Origin: Advenella kashmirensis W13003 | GTDB lineage: Bacteria; Pseudomonadota; Gammaproteobacteria; Burkholderiales; Burkholderiaceae_B | DNA: 64,000 nt | Reading direction: 5' to 3' | NCBI RefSeq assembly: GCF_000506985.1 | Contig: NZ_KI650981.1 | Coordinates: 295,122 to 359,121, forward strand | In this document: piece by piece, positions 46,767-56,205 of the stretch | Position numbering within the stretch: the first letter of the stretch is position 1 | Layout of the letters: each line of letters opens with the position of its first letter | The notes under the pieces: generated by a model | Databases searched by the model: none | The model's input: only the letters and a program-made list of their open reading frames with translations | What the model was told of the DNA's origin: nothing | Made by a program: the position numbers and the translations under genes

Positions 46767-48005
46767 CTATTTTACGGCGCCATATTTTTTCAGGATCTCC
46801 ACTGTTTTGTCTATTGGCAACGCTTCCACAACACGGCCGTCCCTGCCCGTGGTTGTTGTTGCTTTAAGTAGAGAGTTATAAATGGCTTCCTCGGTTGCCT
46901 CTACGGTCGCAAGAAAGAGCGGTGACATGGCGTTATTGCCAAGCACTTTTGTTTCCCGTATCGCTTCAGACGAGTTGATCCGACTTTCCGGTGCAGTGCT
47001 GAAGGCAATGACGTAATCACCGCTGCCATTGGTCGCTGGGGACCCCGTGCGGGCCAGTCCGAGCATCGCTCTTTTTGCCAGTCGCTCCAGATTTCTGCTA
47101 CCCAGCGGCGCATCGGTGGCAACGATCATCATGATGGATCCATCCGCACGATCGCTGACGTGATCAAGCTGGATCGGATCATGCTTCGTTAGCGTCAACG
47201 CGCCATTACCAACATGCGCGCTGACTTTTTTGCCTTCGATGGCTTCTTTCAAATAGTAGCGGCCCAATTCCTTGCCCACCGGCGCGCCGTTCATGGTAAG
47301 CACGCCGCCGAAGTTGGTCTGCACCAGCACGCCCACCGTGTAGCCGCCTGCGCTTTCAGGCACCACCCGTGACGACGTGCCGATGCCTCCCTTGAATCCG
47401 AAAGCTTCTGTGCCGGTGCCAGCGCCGACGGCGCCTTCTTCGACAGGACCATTACCGGCCGATTTTAATGCGGCGAACACTTGCTCCTGGCCGACGTGCC
47501 TGCCGCGCAGGTCGTTAAGCTGGCCATCATTGGTCTCGCCTACCACGGCATTGATTGACCGTACGTCCTCGTTACCCGGCAGCGCCAGCATCCAGTCCAG
47601 CAAGGCGTCGGCCACACGCGGTACGTTGAGGGTTCCAGTCAACAGGATGGGGGTTTCGATCTCACCCAATTCGCTGATCTGGGTCGAACCCATGAGTTTG
47701 CCGAACCCGTTTCCGACATACACAGCAGCAGCTACCTTTTCCTTGAAAAGGTTACCCGCATGAGGCAGGATTGCTGTTACGCCGGTACGTATGTCGTCAC
47801 CCTTGTTCAATGTGGTCTGGCCCACCAGAACACCGTTGACATCTGTGATGGCATTCAGTTTGCCGGGAGACAGGACACCGCTGATCAGGCCGATATCACG
47901 CGCCCGTGGCCGGTTGTCGTTGTCATTGGCAGGTGCCTGTGCGTGAGCACAGACGAAGACAGAGGCCAACATGATTGAAAGTAACTTTGGTGCGGTAGAG
48001 CGCAT
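46767..48005 (-). CDS. Secreted P1-family peptidase (DmpA/BapA-like aminopeptidase)
   Basis: N-terminal-nucleophile hydrolase of 412 residues with a Sec signal peptide (LLSIMLASVFVCAHAQA), so periplasmic. Family markers are NAITDVNGVLVGQTTL, RTGVTAILPH, the GAVGAGTGTEAFGFKGGIGTSSR block and VLVQTNFGG. The precursor self-cleaves before the nucleophile Ser in the DGSIMMIVATDAPL segment, as in DmpA and beta-peptidyl aminopeptidases. It may release D-, L- or beta-amino acids taken up by the transporter encoded nearby. It is divergent from the XRE regulator. Confidence 0.92.
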   Translation of the reverse strand: MRSTAPKLLSIMLASVFVCAHAQAPANDNDNRPRARDIGLISGVLSPGKLNAITDVNGVLVGQTTLNKGDDIRTGVTAILPHAGNLFKEKVAAAVYVGNGFGKLMGSTQISELGEIETPILLTGTLNVPRVADALLDWMLALPGNEDVRSINAVVGETNDGQLNDLRGRHVGQEQVFAALKSAGNGPVEEGAVGAGTGTEAFGFKGGIGTSSRVVPESAGGYTVGVLVQTNFGGVLTMNGAPVGKELGRYYLKEAIEGKKVSAHVGNGALTLTKHDPIQLDHVSDRADGSIMMIVATDAPLGSRNLERLAKRAMLGLARTGSPATNGSGDYVIAFSTAPESRINSSEAIRETKVLGNNAMSPLFLATVEATEEAIYNSLLKATTTTGRDGRVVEALPIDKTVEILKKYGAVK

Positions 48006-48343
48006 TTAAATCTCCAAAAAATTCGACGACCATAAATTAACTTTATTAATACAGAACCTTAAAAAATAGTATTTCTGCGCCTGCAATGTCTGACTGAGGT
48101 GCATCGATTGGTTTTTCATAGGTAGTTTGTTATCTCAGCATGTGTTGCCCATAGCATTAAACCTGCTTTTGAACGAGAAGTGAAGTATGAGAAAGTCGAT
48201 GGACCTCCAATGCCAGGATACCGGCATTCATTTTCTTACCTTAAATGAGATATACATAGGGTTATTCCGGTCGTTGAATATTTCAAATGTGTATATTATT
48301 CATAATAATGAAAATTTCATTTTGAATATTCAAGACGCACGGG
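48006..48343. other. Divergent control region between the P1 peptidase and XRE regulator
   Basis: A 338-bp AT-rich gap. The right third contains three palindromes (annotated separately). The left part, next to the peptidase, has TTAACTTTATTAATAC-type AT-rich sequence that may hold its promoter. An 84-codon frame from 48187 overlaps the regulator start and has no features of a real gene. Confidence 0.5.
48274..48333. promoter_or_regulatory. Three palindromes upstream of the XRE-cupin gene
   Basis: TTGAA-TAT-TTCAA (48274-48286), ATGAAA-A-TTTCAT (48308-48320) and TTGAATATTCAA (48322-48333, perfect 12-bp palindrome). The outer two share TTGAATATT. They lie between 10 and 70 bp before the start at 48344, as expected for autoregulation by the XRE-cupin protein and control of the divergent peptidase. 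Confidence 0.55.
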
Positions 48344-48976
48344 ATGGATGCCATGGACCCTGTTACGCCAACATCCGCCGCCAGATTCACTGGAAAAATC
48401 GTGTCATTTGTGGATTTCTGGCTGGGTCAGCAGTTGCGTGATATCCGGCGCCGCCAGGGTCTGTCACTGGAACAGGTCGCGCGCAAGGCGGACATCTCGA
48501 TTGGTTCGCTGAGCCAGATAGAGCGCGGGATGACTTCGCCGACTGTGAATATGCTGAACCGGATTTCCGGCGCACTGAATATTTCGCTCAATGAGCTACT
48601 GAGCAACACCGAATGCACCGATGAGCAGACCGACGGTTGGGTCGCCCGGGCGGCCTCGCACAAGCAGGTGGTGATGAAAGATAAAAAAATTATTAAAAAA
48701 ATCATTACCCCGGCGCGCTGCCGATCCCTGGATTTGTACCAGGCCATCATTCAGCCAGGCGGCAGCTCGGGGGACGAGTGGATCACCACCCGAAGCGGCG
48801 AAATCAGCGGGCTGATCATTTATGGTCAATTGCAGCTGTGGTTTGATAACCGCTACGTCAGGCTTGAGCAGAATGATACGTTTTGCTATACGAGCGAGAT
48901 GCCACGCAAGTGGAGCAACCCGACCGATCAGGACACCTGTGTACTGTGGGTTATTACCAAACCCGAAAGGGAATAG
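48344..48976 (+). CDS. XRE-family regulator with C-terminal cupin
   Basis: A 210-residue transcription factor. The HTH lies at about residues 28-85 (LRDIRRRQGLSLEQVARKADISIGSLSQIERG, in two parts), and the C-terminal cupin_2 domain at about 130-207 (QPGGSSGDEWITTRSGEISGLIIYG ... WSNPTDQDTCVLWVITKP). This architecture is shared by PuuR and similar sensors of amines or amino acids. It probably controls the ABC transporter genes that start 10 bp downstream. Alternative ATG at 48353. Confidence 0.92.
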   Translation: MDAMDPVTPTSAARFTGKIVSFVDFWLGQQLRDIRRRQGLSLEQVARKADISIGSLSQIERGMTSPTVNMLNRISGALNISLNELLSNTECTDEQTDGWVARAASHKQVVMKDKKIIKKIITPARCRSLDLYQAIIQPGGSSGDEWITTRSGEISGLIIYGQLQLWFDNRYVRLEQNDTFCYTSEMPRKWSNPTDQDTCVLWVITKPERE

Positions 48977-48985
48977 GAGAATATC

Positions 48986-49738
48986 ATGCGTATGAAAAAA
49001 CTGTTATCTGTGTGTATGCTGGCCGCTTGTCTGAACGGATCGGTTGCGCTGGCCGCGGACAATTACAAAGTCGGGTCCACCCCTACCGGCATGCCGTTTA
49101 CCTATCTGGATGCGAAGTCAGGAAAAATTGCGGGTGTCATGGTCGATGTCATTGACGCCGTTTCGAAAAAAGCCGGCTTCACCTATGAGATCAGTCCAAT
49201 GGTCTTTTCGGCCCTGATCGGATCGTTGCAATCCAAACGAATCGATATTATTTCTGCCGCGATGCTCAAGTCGGCGGAGCGAGCAAAAATCATCGACTTT
49301 ACCAACACCATTTTCAGCTATGGAGAAGGCCTGGTTGTGCCTGAGGACGACAAGACAGAGTACAGAAGTCTTGAGGATTTGAAGGGTAAGACCGTGGGTA
49401 TCCAGATAGGTACGACTTACATTGCCCCGGCACAAAAAGCGGGTATCACGGATGTGAAGCTGTACGACGCCTCGACTGACATGATGCGCGATCTGGAAAA
49501 GGGACGGGTACAGGCCGTTCTGGTGGATCAGCCGATTGCTGCCGCGTATCTCACCAATAACATGTTCAAAGGCGTGCGCTTGGTTGAAAGCTACAAGCCA
49601 GCAGTTGTTCTGGATCTCGGCCTGATTACGCGCAAGAATGAAAAGGCGTTGCAACAGAAGCTCAACACAGCCATCGATGCCCTGAAGAGTGACGGGACGA
49701 TCACCGCTATTCTGAAAAAATGGAAACTTGAAAAATAA
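48986..49738 (+). CDS. Amino-acid ABC transporter substrate-binding protein
   Basis: Periplasmic SBP_bac_3 protein of 250 residues. It has a Sec signal (KKLLSVCMLAACLNGSVALA, cleaved near ALAAD). YKVGSTPTGMPFTYLDAKSGKIAGVMVDVIDAV is the typical first lobe. VGIQIGTTYI and a DLEKGRVQAVLVDQP hinge segment follow. It has the polar/basic amino-acid type fold; the ligand is unknown. First transporter gene, 75 bp before the permease. Confidence 0.95.
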   Translation: MRMKKLLSVCMLAACLNGSVALAADNYKVGSTPTGMPFTYLDAKSGKIAGVMVDVIDAVSKKAGFTYEISPMVFSALIGSLQSKRIDIISAAMLKSAERAKIIDFTNTIFSYGEGLVVPEDDKTEYRSLEDLKGKTVGIQIGTTYIAPAQKAGITDVKLYDASTDMMRDLEKGRVQAVLVDQPIAAAYLTNNMFKGVRLVESYKPAVVLDLGLITRKNEKALQQKLNTAIDALKSDGTITAILKKWKLEK

Positions 49739-49812
49739 GTGATGCGCTTGCGCGGGCACGCATCCTTATATATGCCGGCGCCACAGACGACAAACGCAAT
49801 TGAAGGCGATAT

Positions 49813-50466
49813 ATGGATGAATTGTCGGTACGCATTGTTCAGTATTTTCCTGTGCTTTTGCAGGGAGTCAAGGCCACGCTCATCGTAACAGCCGGATCAC
49901 TGTTATTGTCAACCGTGCTTGGTATGATATGGGCGCTCATGCGCAGTTCCGGCGTACGCTGGCTGGCATGGTTCAGCGAGAGCGCGGTCAATATCATCCG
50001 CGGTATCCCGATTATCGTCATTCTGTTTTACGTTTATTTTGTCTTCCCCGACATAGGCATCGATGTCAACGCCATACAGGCGTCCATTCTTGGACTGGGC
50101 GTAGCGTACTCGGCCTATCAGTCGGAAAATTTCCGTGCGGGCATCGAAGCGATCGATCACGGGCAGGTCGAGGCTTCGCAGTCCATGGGTATGACATGGA
50201 CCACCATGATGCGGCGGGTCATTCTGCCCCAGGCGGTGCGAATTACGTTGCCTCCCTACGGCAACACCATGATCATGATGCTCAAGGACTCTTCGCAGGC
50301 CTCTACCATTACGGTTGCAGAACTGGCCATGCAGGGAAAACTGCTGGCGACATCGAATTTTGACAATATCACTGTTTTTACCATGGTCGCCGTGATGTAT
50401 CTGGTGATGTGCATGCCCCTTATTTTTCTTGTCAAATATCTGGAAAAACGGACCAAGCCAGCATGA
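49813..50466 (+). CDS. Amino-acid ABC transporter permease (HisMQ family)
   Basis: Inner-membrane permease of 217 residues with five predicted helices. The N-terminal [27 protein letters not shown] and the EAA loop [29 protein letters not shown], which docks the ATPase, are characteristic. Only one permease gene is present, so it probably forms a homodimer. Its stop overlaps the ATPase start by ATGA. Confidence 0.95.
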   Translation: MDELSVRIVQYFPVLLQGVKATLIVTAGSLLLSTVLGMIWALMRSSGVRWLAWFSESAVNIIRGIPIIVILFYVYFVFPDIGIDVNAIQASILGLGVAYSAYQSENFRAGIEAIDHGQVEASQSMGMTWTTMMRRVILPQAVRITLPPYGNTMIMMLKDSSQASTITVAELAMQGKLLATSNFDNITVFTMVAVMYLVMCMPLIFLVKYLEKRTKPA

Positions 50467-51194
50467 TTACACTTCAAAATGTTCACAAGCGCTTTGGCCA
50501 GAATCATGTTTTGCGTGGTGTCGATGCCAGGGTCGATAATGGTGAAGTTGTCTGTATTATCGGGCCGTCGGGATCGGGCAAGTCAACGATCCTGCGTTGT
50601 ATCAACGGACTGGAAAGCTATGAAGAGGGCAGCATTCACATTGACGAAAAAATGGTAGATCGTCAAAGTACTCATCTGCGACAGATTCGTCAGGAAGTGG
50701 CAATGGTGTTTCAGCGCTTCAATCTTTTCCCTCATCGTACTGCCCTGGAAAATGTCATGGAAGGGCCGATCTATGTGAAAGGTCTTCCTCGTACGCAGGC
50801 GCGTGATGCGGCGACGCACTATCTGGAAAAGGTCGGTCTGGCCGATAAAATGTCTTCGTTTCCTCAGCAGCTGTCGGGCGGACAGCAACAGCGCGTGGCC
50901 ATTGCGCGCGCGTTGGCCATGGAACCGCAAGCCATTTTATTTGACGAGCCGACCTCTGCACTTGATCCGGAACTGGTGGGGGAGGTATTGGCGGTTATGG
51001 CTGATATGGCCCGGGCCGGCATGACCATGATTGTCGTGACGCACGAAATGGCGTTTGCCAAGGAAGTGGCCGACCGAGTCCTGTTTTTTGATCAGGGCGT
51101 GATTGTGGAAGAGGGTAAAGCCACTGATATTCTCAATGCGCCACAGCATCCACGTACCCAGGACTTTCTGCGGCGTGTTCTGCATCCGTTTTGA
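50463..51194 (+). CDS. Amino-acid ABC transporter ATP-binding protein (GlnQ/HisP type)
   Basis: ATPase of 243 residues from ATG 50463. Walker A is GPSGSGKST, the Q loop is in [12 protein letters not shown], the signature is [15 protein letters not shown], Walker B is [14 protein letters not shown], and the switch histidine is in VVTHEMAFA. It completes the transporter with the preceding two genes. Confidence 0.97.
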   Translation: MITLQNVHKRFGQNHVLRGVDARVDNGEVVCIIGPSGSGKSTILRCINGLESYEEGSIHIDEKMVDRQSTHLRQIRQEVAMVFQRFNLFPHRTALENVMEGPIYVKGLPRTQARDAATHYLEKVGLADKMSSFPQQLSGGQQQRVAIARALAMEPQAILFDEPTSALDPELVGEVLAVMADMARAGMTMIVVTHEMAFAKEVADRVLFFDQGVIVEEGKATDILNAPQHPRTQDFLRRVLHPF

Positions 51195-51223
51195 GATTTT
51201 TACTTTGGATTTAAGGATCTGCC

Positions 51224-52516
51224 ATGTTTCCCGACAATCGATTTCCCCTGTCTCCCGCCCTGTGGCACGATACGGCCGTCGCAGCGCCGGTAACCACAGC
51301 GCTTGACGGTCCGGCCGACACCGACACATTAATTATAGGCGCGGGCTACGCCGGGTTGAGCACAGCACTGCATCTTGCACAGGCAGGCAGTCAGTGTATG
51401 GTGCTTGACGCCAGAGAGATCGGCTTTGGCGGATCCGGCCGCAATGGCGGGCAATTGGTGCCTGGTCTGAAAAAGGATCCGACTGAACTGCTGAATGCTT
51501 ACGGACCGGCACGAGGGCGGCAACTGATCGACTTTGCAGATGCGACTGCACGCACGGTCTATTCTCTTATCGATCAATATCAGCTCAACGTGCCGCACAC
51601 GCGCAGTGGCTGGATCCAGCCGGCGCATTCAAAGGTGACACTTGAATTAGTGAAGAAGCGCGTTGCCGATTGGCAAAGGCAGGGGGCGCCTGTACGTCCC
51701 TTGTCGCGCAGCGAAGTGGGCGATTTACTGGGCACGGATCAATATCATGGTGGCTGGTTTGACGAGCGCGGCGGCTCATTGCAGCCCTTGAGTTATGTGC
51801 GCGAGCTTGCGCGCGCGGCTATTGAGGAGGGGGCCACCGTACACACAGCGACGCCGGTGGCATCGATCCGCAAAAAAGGCAGCGGCTGGCTTGCTGTCAC
51901 GGAAAAAGGTGATGCCGTCCACGCACGTCGCATCGTTGTATGCGCCAATGCTTATAGTGATGGGATTTGGAAGAACCTGAAAGAAACGGTCGTAGACCCC
52001 AATACCTATCAGGTTGCAACGGCGCCGCTACCTGAAGAAATCGCTAAAACCATTTTGCCGCAGGGCCAACCGGTATCAGATACACGCAATCTGTTGCTTT
52101 ACTTTCGCAAGGACCACACCGGGCGGTTTCTGATGGGGGGACGGGGGCCGTTTCGCGAGCCGAGAGGCCGGCAGGACTGGGATCACCTGCAAAAAGCCAT
52201 TACACTGCTATATCCGCAACTCAAAGATATTCCATTTGAATATTATTGGTGCGGCAGGGTGTCGGTCACTCAGGATTATATGCCGCATTTGCATCAGCCC
52301 GAACCCGGATTGATCTTGAATATCGGCTGTCAGGGCCGCGGCATCGGCTTGCAGACTGCAATGGGCAAGGCTTTGGCAGCGTATTTGACCTCTGGTGATC
52401 AGGCGTCGCTGCCAATCCCTTTTACCCCAGTGCGGCGCCTGCCTTTTTATGGCTTGCGCAAACTGTATGTTGGCGCCCTGATCGCCTGGTACCGTTATCT
52501 GGATAGCCGGACTTAA
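51224..52516 (+). CDS. FAD-dependent amine/amino-acid oxidoreductase (DAO family, PuuB-like)
   Basis: Flavoprotein of 430 residues. The FAD-binding motif is DTLIIGAGYAGLSTALHLAQAG, followed by LDAREIGFGGSGRNGGQLVPGL, typical of gamma-glutamylputrescine oxidase PuuB and related DAO-family enzymes. MGGRGPFREP and the C-terminal NIGCQGRGIGLQTAMGKALA also match. It starts 29 bp after the ABC ATPase. Substrate is inferred to be an amino acid or polyamine conjugate carried by that transporter. Confidence 0.92.
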   Translation: MFPDNRFPLSPALWHDTAVAAPVTTALDGPADTDTLIIGAGYAGLSTALHLAQAGSQCMVLDAREIGFGGSGRNGGQLVPGLKKDPTELLNAYGPARGRQLIDFADATARTVYSLIDQYQLNVPHTRSGWIQPAHSKVTLELVKKRVADWQRQGAPVRPLSRSEVGDLLGTDQYHGGWFDERGGSLQPLSYVRELARAAIEEGATVHTATPVASIRKKGSGWLAVTEKGDAVHARRIVVCANAYSDGIWKNLKETVVDPNTYQVATAPLPEEIAKTILPQGQPVSDTRNLLLYFRKDHTGRFLMGGRGPFREPRGRQDWDHLQKAITLLYPQLKDIPFEYYWCGRVSVTQDYMPHLHQPEPGLILNIGCQGRGIGLQTAMGKALAAYLTSGDQASLPIPFTPVRRLPFYGLRKLYVGALIAWYRYLDSRT

Positions 52517-52565
52517 TTTTTTATTTATTATTCGATTTCGAATTCGTTATAGAGCAGGACAAAAC

Positions 52566-53507
52566 ATGATACCCGTCGTACTCGCATCAGAAAGCAGCGC
52601 CGCAACACAGAAATGGTTAAAACTGATTCAACAGCATTTTCCGGAACTGGATGCCCATATTTTTGATTCCGCAGATAACGAAAAACCGAAAGAGGTCCGC
52701 GCCGCGATTGTCTGGAAACCTCAGTCAGAACTCTTTGAGCGCTATCCGCAACTGAATCTGATATTCAATATGGGTGCGGGGGTAGACGCGATTTTGCGCC
52801 AGTCCGGTATTCCCCCGACCGCGCGCATTATTCGACTGGAAGACGGTGGCCTGGCCAATCCCATGATTGAATACGTGGTGCATTATTTATCGGGTATCAC
52901 CCGCAATTTTGCCGTCTATGAGCAGAACCGGGCGCAACGCCTGTGGCAGAGTGCAGAACAGACGCCGGTAGATCGTCTGACAGTCGGCGTCATGGGATTG
53001 GGCGTCATCGGCGCCCGAATCGCCCAGGCGCTCAGCGCGCTGGATTATCCGGTACAAGGCTGGTCGCGTAGTCCCAAGGAGCTGCCTGGTGTCACATGCT
53101 TTCATGGCGAGTCGCAGTTTGCCGACTTTCTGGGATCGAGCCAGATCCTGATCAACGTGCTGCCGCTGACCGATGAAACGCGCGATATTCTGAACCGCGA
53201 CTCGCTGCAGCGTCTGCCGCAAGGCGCGGTATTGATGAATATCGGACGAGGCGAGCATGTGGTGGAATCAGATCTCATTGAGCTGCTGGACAGCGGTCAC
53301 CTCTCGCGTGCCGTTCTGGATGTGACGCGCCAGGAACCGTTACCTGTCGATCACGCGTTCTGGTCACACCCCGCTATCACACTGACGCCCCATATTTCCG
53401 GACCCACGAACCATTATGTGGCGCTGGGCCAGATACGGGACAAACTGCAGGACGCGTTGCAGGGTAAGCCCATTACCGGCGAAGTCAAACGGGATGCGGG
53501 TTATTGA
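52566..53507 (+). CDS. D-2-hydroxyacid dehydrogenase (GhrA-like glyoxylate/hydroxypyruvate reductase)
   Basis: NAD(P)H-dependent reductase, 313 residues. It has the Rossmann motif VGVMGLGVIGARIAQAL, the catalytic Arg region LINVLPLTDETRDIL, the Glu in LDVTRQEPLP and the His in LTPHISGPT. The N-terminal half (IFNMGAGVDAIL) is the GhrA type. It may reduce a 2-oxoacid produced by the oxidase encoded upstream. dtd follows 6 bp after its stop. Confidence 0.92.
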   Translation: MIPVVLASESSAATQKWLKLIQQHFPELDAHIFDSADNEKPKEVRAAIVWKPQSELFERYPQLNLIFNMGAGVDAILRQSGIPPTARIIRLEDGGLANPMIEYVVHYLSGITRNFAVYEQNRAQRLWQSAEQTPVDRLTVGVMGLGVIGARIAQALSALDYPVQGWSRSPKELPGVTCFHGESQFADFLGSSQILINVLPLTDETRDILNRDSLQRLPQGAVLMNIGRGEHVVESDLIELLDSGHLSRAVLDVTRQEPLPVDHAFWSHPAITLTPHISGPTNHYVALGQIRDKLQDALQGKPITGEVKRDAGY

Positions 53508-53513
53508 GCCAAC

Positions 53514-53963
53514 ATGAGAATATTGATTCAGCGGGTACGTCAGGCCAGTGTTGTCGTCGAAGAGAGAGAGGTCGCCGGCATCGGTGCCGGTCTGCTGTTG
53601 CTGGTGGGTATTGCGCCTGACGATACCGAGCAGGACGCGCAGTATCTGCTGCGCAAGACATTGGCCTTGCGTATTTTCAACGACGAATGTGGTGTGATGA
53701 ATCTGTCTGTTCTGGATGCAGGCGCACAGATTCTGGCGGTTAGTCAGTTTACGCTGATGGCAAACACTCGCAAGGGGAATCGCCCGTCGTATACCGGCGC
53801 GGCACGCCCTGAATTTGCCGGGCCTTTTTTCGAGCACTTTGTGCAACAGCTGTCCGAGTCAATGGGGCGACCCGTTCCCACCGGCGTCTTTGGCGCAGAT
53901 ATGAAAGTGTCGCTTGTTAACGACGGGCCGGTGACGATCATGCTGGACAGTCGTGACCGATAG
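53514..53963 (+). CDS. dtd: D-aminoacyl-tRNA deacylase
   Basis: Proofreading enzyme that removes D-amino acids from tRNA. At 149 residues it is full length. [33 protein letters not shown], the conserved [17 protein letters not shown] and the Gly-cis-Pro motif GPVTIMLDS are present. Its place after two amino-acid metabolic genes may be fortuitous. Confidence 0.96.
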   Translation: MRILIQRVRQASVVVEEREVAGIGAGLLLLVGIAPDDTEQDAQYLLRKTLALRIFNDECGVMNLSVLDAGAQILAVSQFTLMANTRKGNRPSYTGAARPEFAGPFFEHFVQQLSESMGRPVPTGVFGADMKVSLVNDGPVTIMLDSRDR

Positions 53964-54026
53964 TTGCCTGAATCCGCCGATCTGTCAGCGGATGTTCCGT
54001 GGCTGGCCAAGGTACGGGAGCCGCTA

Positions 54027-54776
54027 GTGGACGTCATTTATATTTATGTCATTCTGGGCGCAGTGGTCGCCGGCTTTGTGCAAGGATTGTCCGGCTTTGG
54101 CTTTGGGCTGGTTTCCATGTCCCTATGGGCCTGGGTGCTTGATCCACGCCTGGCCGCCGCGCTGGCCGTATTTGGTGGCATGACGGGCCAGATTGTCGGG
54201 ACATTGTCACTGCGGCGCGGATTCAATGCCCGGGTGCTGGCACCCTATGTACTGGGCGGGCTGGTCGGTGTGCCGCTGGGCGTGGTGCTGCTGCCCATGC
54301 TTGATGTCAATATGTTCAAGGCTGCGCTGGGGTGTCTGCTGCTGCTTTGGTGTCCGGTGATGATTTTCGCAAGGAAACTGCCCAAAATCACCTTTGGAGG
54401 ACATGTTGCCAATGCGGTTATTGGTGTGGGCGGCGGGGTCATGGGTGGACTGGGTGGCTTCTCGGGTGTGCTGCCGACCCTGTGGTGCACGCTTCGTTAT
54501 TCCAATCGTGATACGCAGCGCGCCATTATCCAGAACTTCAATCTGTCCATGCTGTCGCTGACCATGCTTTCCTATGTGTTGAGCGGGCTGGTCACCAAAC
54601 CCATGTTGCCCATGTTTTTGCTGGTTTTGCCCTCGATTCTGATTCCGTCCTTTATTGGAACAAGGGTGTATGCGGGATTCAGTCCTGAACGCTTCCGGCT
54701 GGTGGTGCTGGTGTTGCTGACCTTTGCGGGGGCAGCGTTGCTTGCATCCTCCGTTCCGCACCTGATCGCCTTGTGA
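54027..54776 (+). CDS. TauE/SafE-family sulfite/organosulfonate exporter
   Basis: Membrane protein of 249 residues. The GTG at 54027 is preferred because GGGAG lies 6 bp upstream and the protein then begins at the first helix; the longer TTG start (53964) abuts dtd. About eight helices and the repeat motif GFVQGLSGFGFGLVSM, matched by the second-half GGGVMGGLGGFSGVLP, define the family. Substrate unknown. Confidence 0.9.
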   Translation: MDVIYIYVILGAVVAGFVQGLSGFGFGLVSMSLWAWVLDPRLAAALAVFGGMTGQIVGTLSLRRGFNARVLAPYVLGGLVGVPLGVVLLPMLDVNMFKAALGCLLLLWCPVMIFARKLPKITFGGHVANAVIGVGGGVMGGLGGFSGVLPTLWCTLRYSNRDTQRAIIQNFNLSMLSLTMLSYVLSGLVTKPMLPMFLLVLPSILIPSFIGTRVYAGFSPERFRLVVLVLLTFAGAALLASSVPHLIAL

Positions 54777-54913
54777 TGGTGCCCGCAGCTTGCAGGAGGT
54801 GAAGCACGCAACTGGGGACACGCAAGTCATGCTAGTGGGAGCAGGAGAGTCATGCCACGCGCTCCGTCTTTTTGCGGATGCACAGAAAGCACTGTTTAAT
54901 CCGATAGAAAAAA

Positions 54914-55597
54914 TCAGAACAGCAGATAGTACAGCACAGGAATCACAATCGCGGTAAAGATCCCATTCAAACTCATTCCCAGGCTGGCGTAGGAACCTGC
55001 TTCCTGGCTATGTTTGAATTCGCTCGCTGTTCCGATCACATGTGAGGTTACGCCCATGGCCAGGCCGCGCATATCGTCGTGCTGGATATTCATCCATTTG
55101 AAAATAAACGGGCCGATCGTGGCGCCCAGAATACCGGTAAAAAAGACGAAAGCGGCGGTCAGGGGGATCACGCCGCCAAGCGAGTCAGCCAGCTCAAGCG
55201 CGATGGGCATGGTTGCCGCTTTCACGGACAGCCCGATCAGGATCGCGCGATCCGCGCCCATCAGCCAGGCCAGTCCGACCGATGAGCAAACCGCCACCAG
55301 AGAGGAGACGATGAGCGCCAGTGTAATGGGTCGCAGGCGCTTTTTGATGGTTCTGCCATGCATGGCAATGGGTACAGCCAGCGCGACGGTGGCCGGTCCC
55401 AGCAGCAGGGAAAGGTAATGCGCGCCCTGCATATAGCGGGTGTAATCGATATCGAATAGCCACAGGCACAAAATAATAAGTGCGGTTGCCACCAGTACCG
55501 GGTTCAGCAAGGGGAAGTGGCCGCTGCGGGAAAACAGCCAGGTTGCCAGCCCGTAGGCCAGCAGGGTCAGCAACAAACCGGTCAGAACAGAAAGCAC
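54914..55597 (-). CDS. lrgB: LrgB-family protein
   Basis: Integral membrane protein of about 227 residues with many helices. The segment SVKAATMPIALELADSLGGVIPLTAAFV and GMTSHVIGTASE-like GVTSHVIGTASEFKHSQEAGSYASLGMSLNG are the family signature. LrgB/CidB proteins act with LrgA/CidA holin-like proteins in export or cell-lysis control. GTG 55597 is chosen because AGGGAG lies five bases upstream on this strand; GTG 55603 would overlap that site. It directly follows lrgA. Confidence 0.93.
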   Translation of the reverse strand: MLSVLTGLLLTLLAYGLATWLFSRSGHFPLLNPVLVATALIILCLWLFDIDYTRYMQGAHYLSLLLGPATVALAVPIAMHGRTIKKRLRPITLALIVSSLVAVCSSVGLAWLMGADRAILIGLSVKAATMPIALELADSLGGVIPLTAAFVFFTGILGATIGPFIFKWMNIQHDDMRGLAMGVTSHVIGTASEFKHSQEAGSYASLGMSLNGIFTAIVIPVLYYLLF

Positions 55598-55606
55598 AGT
55601 CACTCC

Positions 55607-55954
55607 CTATGATCGGTTTCGGTCGGCATACCGAAAGACGAGGACGCCGGCCACAAGCGACAGCAGGGTACTGACAATAATCGCCGTGATAACGGCCGGC
55701 CAGTAACCGTCCAGCAATCGATAGCTGACCATGATGCCCACGGTGGCAGGCAGAAACAGTAGCGCCAGATGGGAGAGCAGTGCAGGGATATGCCGCGCCA
55801 GGAGGGTAAAAAGGGCTGGTCGCAGTTTGAACGCGAGCAATAGCAGAAGCAGCCCCACGATGGGGCCAGGCAACGGCACCGGCAGCATCCGGCTGACCCC
55901 TTCACCAGCGAAATAACAAACAGCAACGACAAGAAGCGATATCAGCATGAGCAT
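55607..55954 (-). CDS. lrgA: CidA/LrgA-family holin-like protein
   Basis: A 115-residue protein with four membrane helices. LPVPLPGPIVGLLLLLLAF and LLSHLALLFLPATVGIM are signature segments. ATG 55954 (or 55948, two codons on) is chosen; the frame extends upstream without support. The stop is 9 bp before the lrgB start, forming the usual lrgAB operon. No LytTR or LysR regulator lies next to it. Confidence 0.93.
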   Translation of the reverse strand: MLMLISLLVVAVCYFAGEGVSRMLPVPLPGPIVGLLLLLLAFKLRPALFTLLARHIPALLSHLALLFLPATVGIMVSYRLLDGYWPAVITAIIVSTLLSLVAGVLVFRYADRNRS

Positions 55955-56205
55955 TCGTCTGCCGAAGCAGAAGCATAAGCATAAAATAGACCCATTATAC
56001 CGGCTGGCCGTCAGCACAATATCACGACCGAAAGACAAACATTTTTTACCGGCAGTATCGAATATGTACCTCTTTGCCGGGCATCGCCAACTGCGTTCCA
56101 AACCTTCATATCACAAACGGATTGGTGCGGGGATGTGGTACTCTTTTAATAATCAATTCAATCAAAATCATAAAATTATTCCATGACAGGAACAGGAGTC
56201 AGTCC

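Noticed and set aside
48187-48441. 84-codon frame before the XRE-cupin gene
   Set aside because: It runs through the palindromic control region and into the regulator gene in another frame; no supporting feature.
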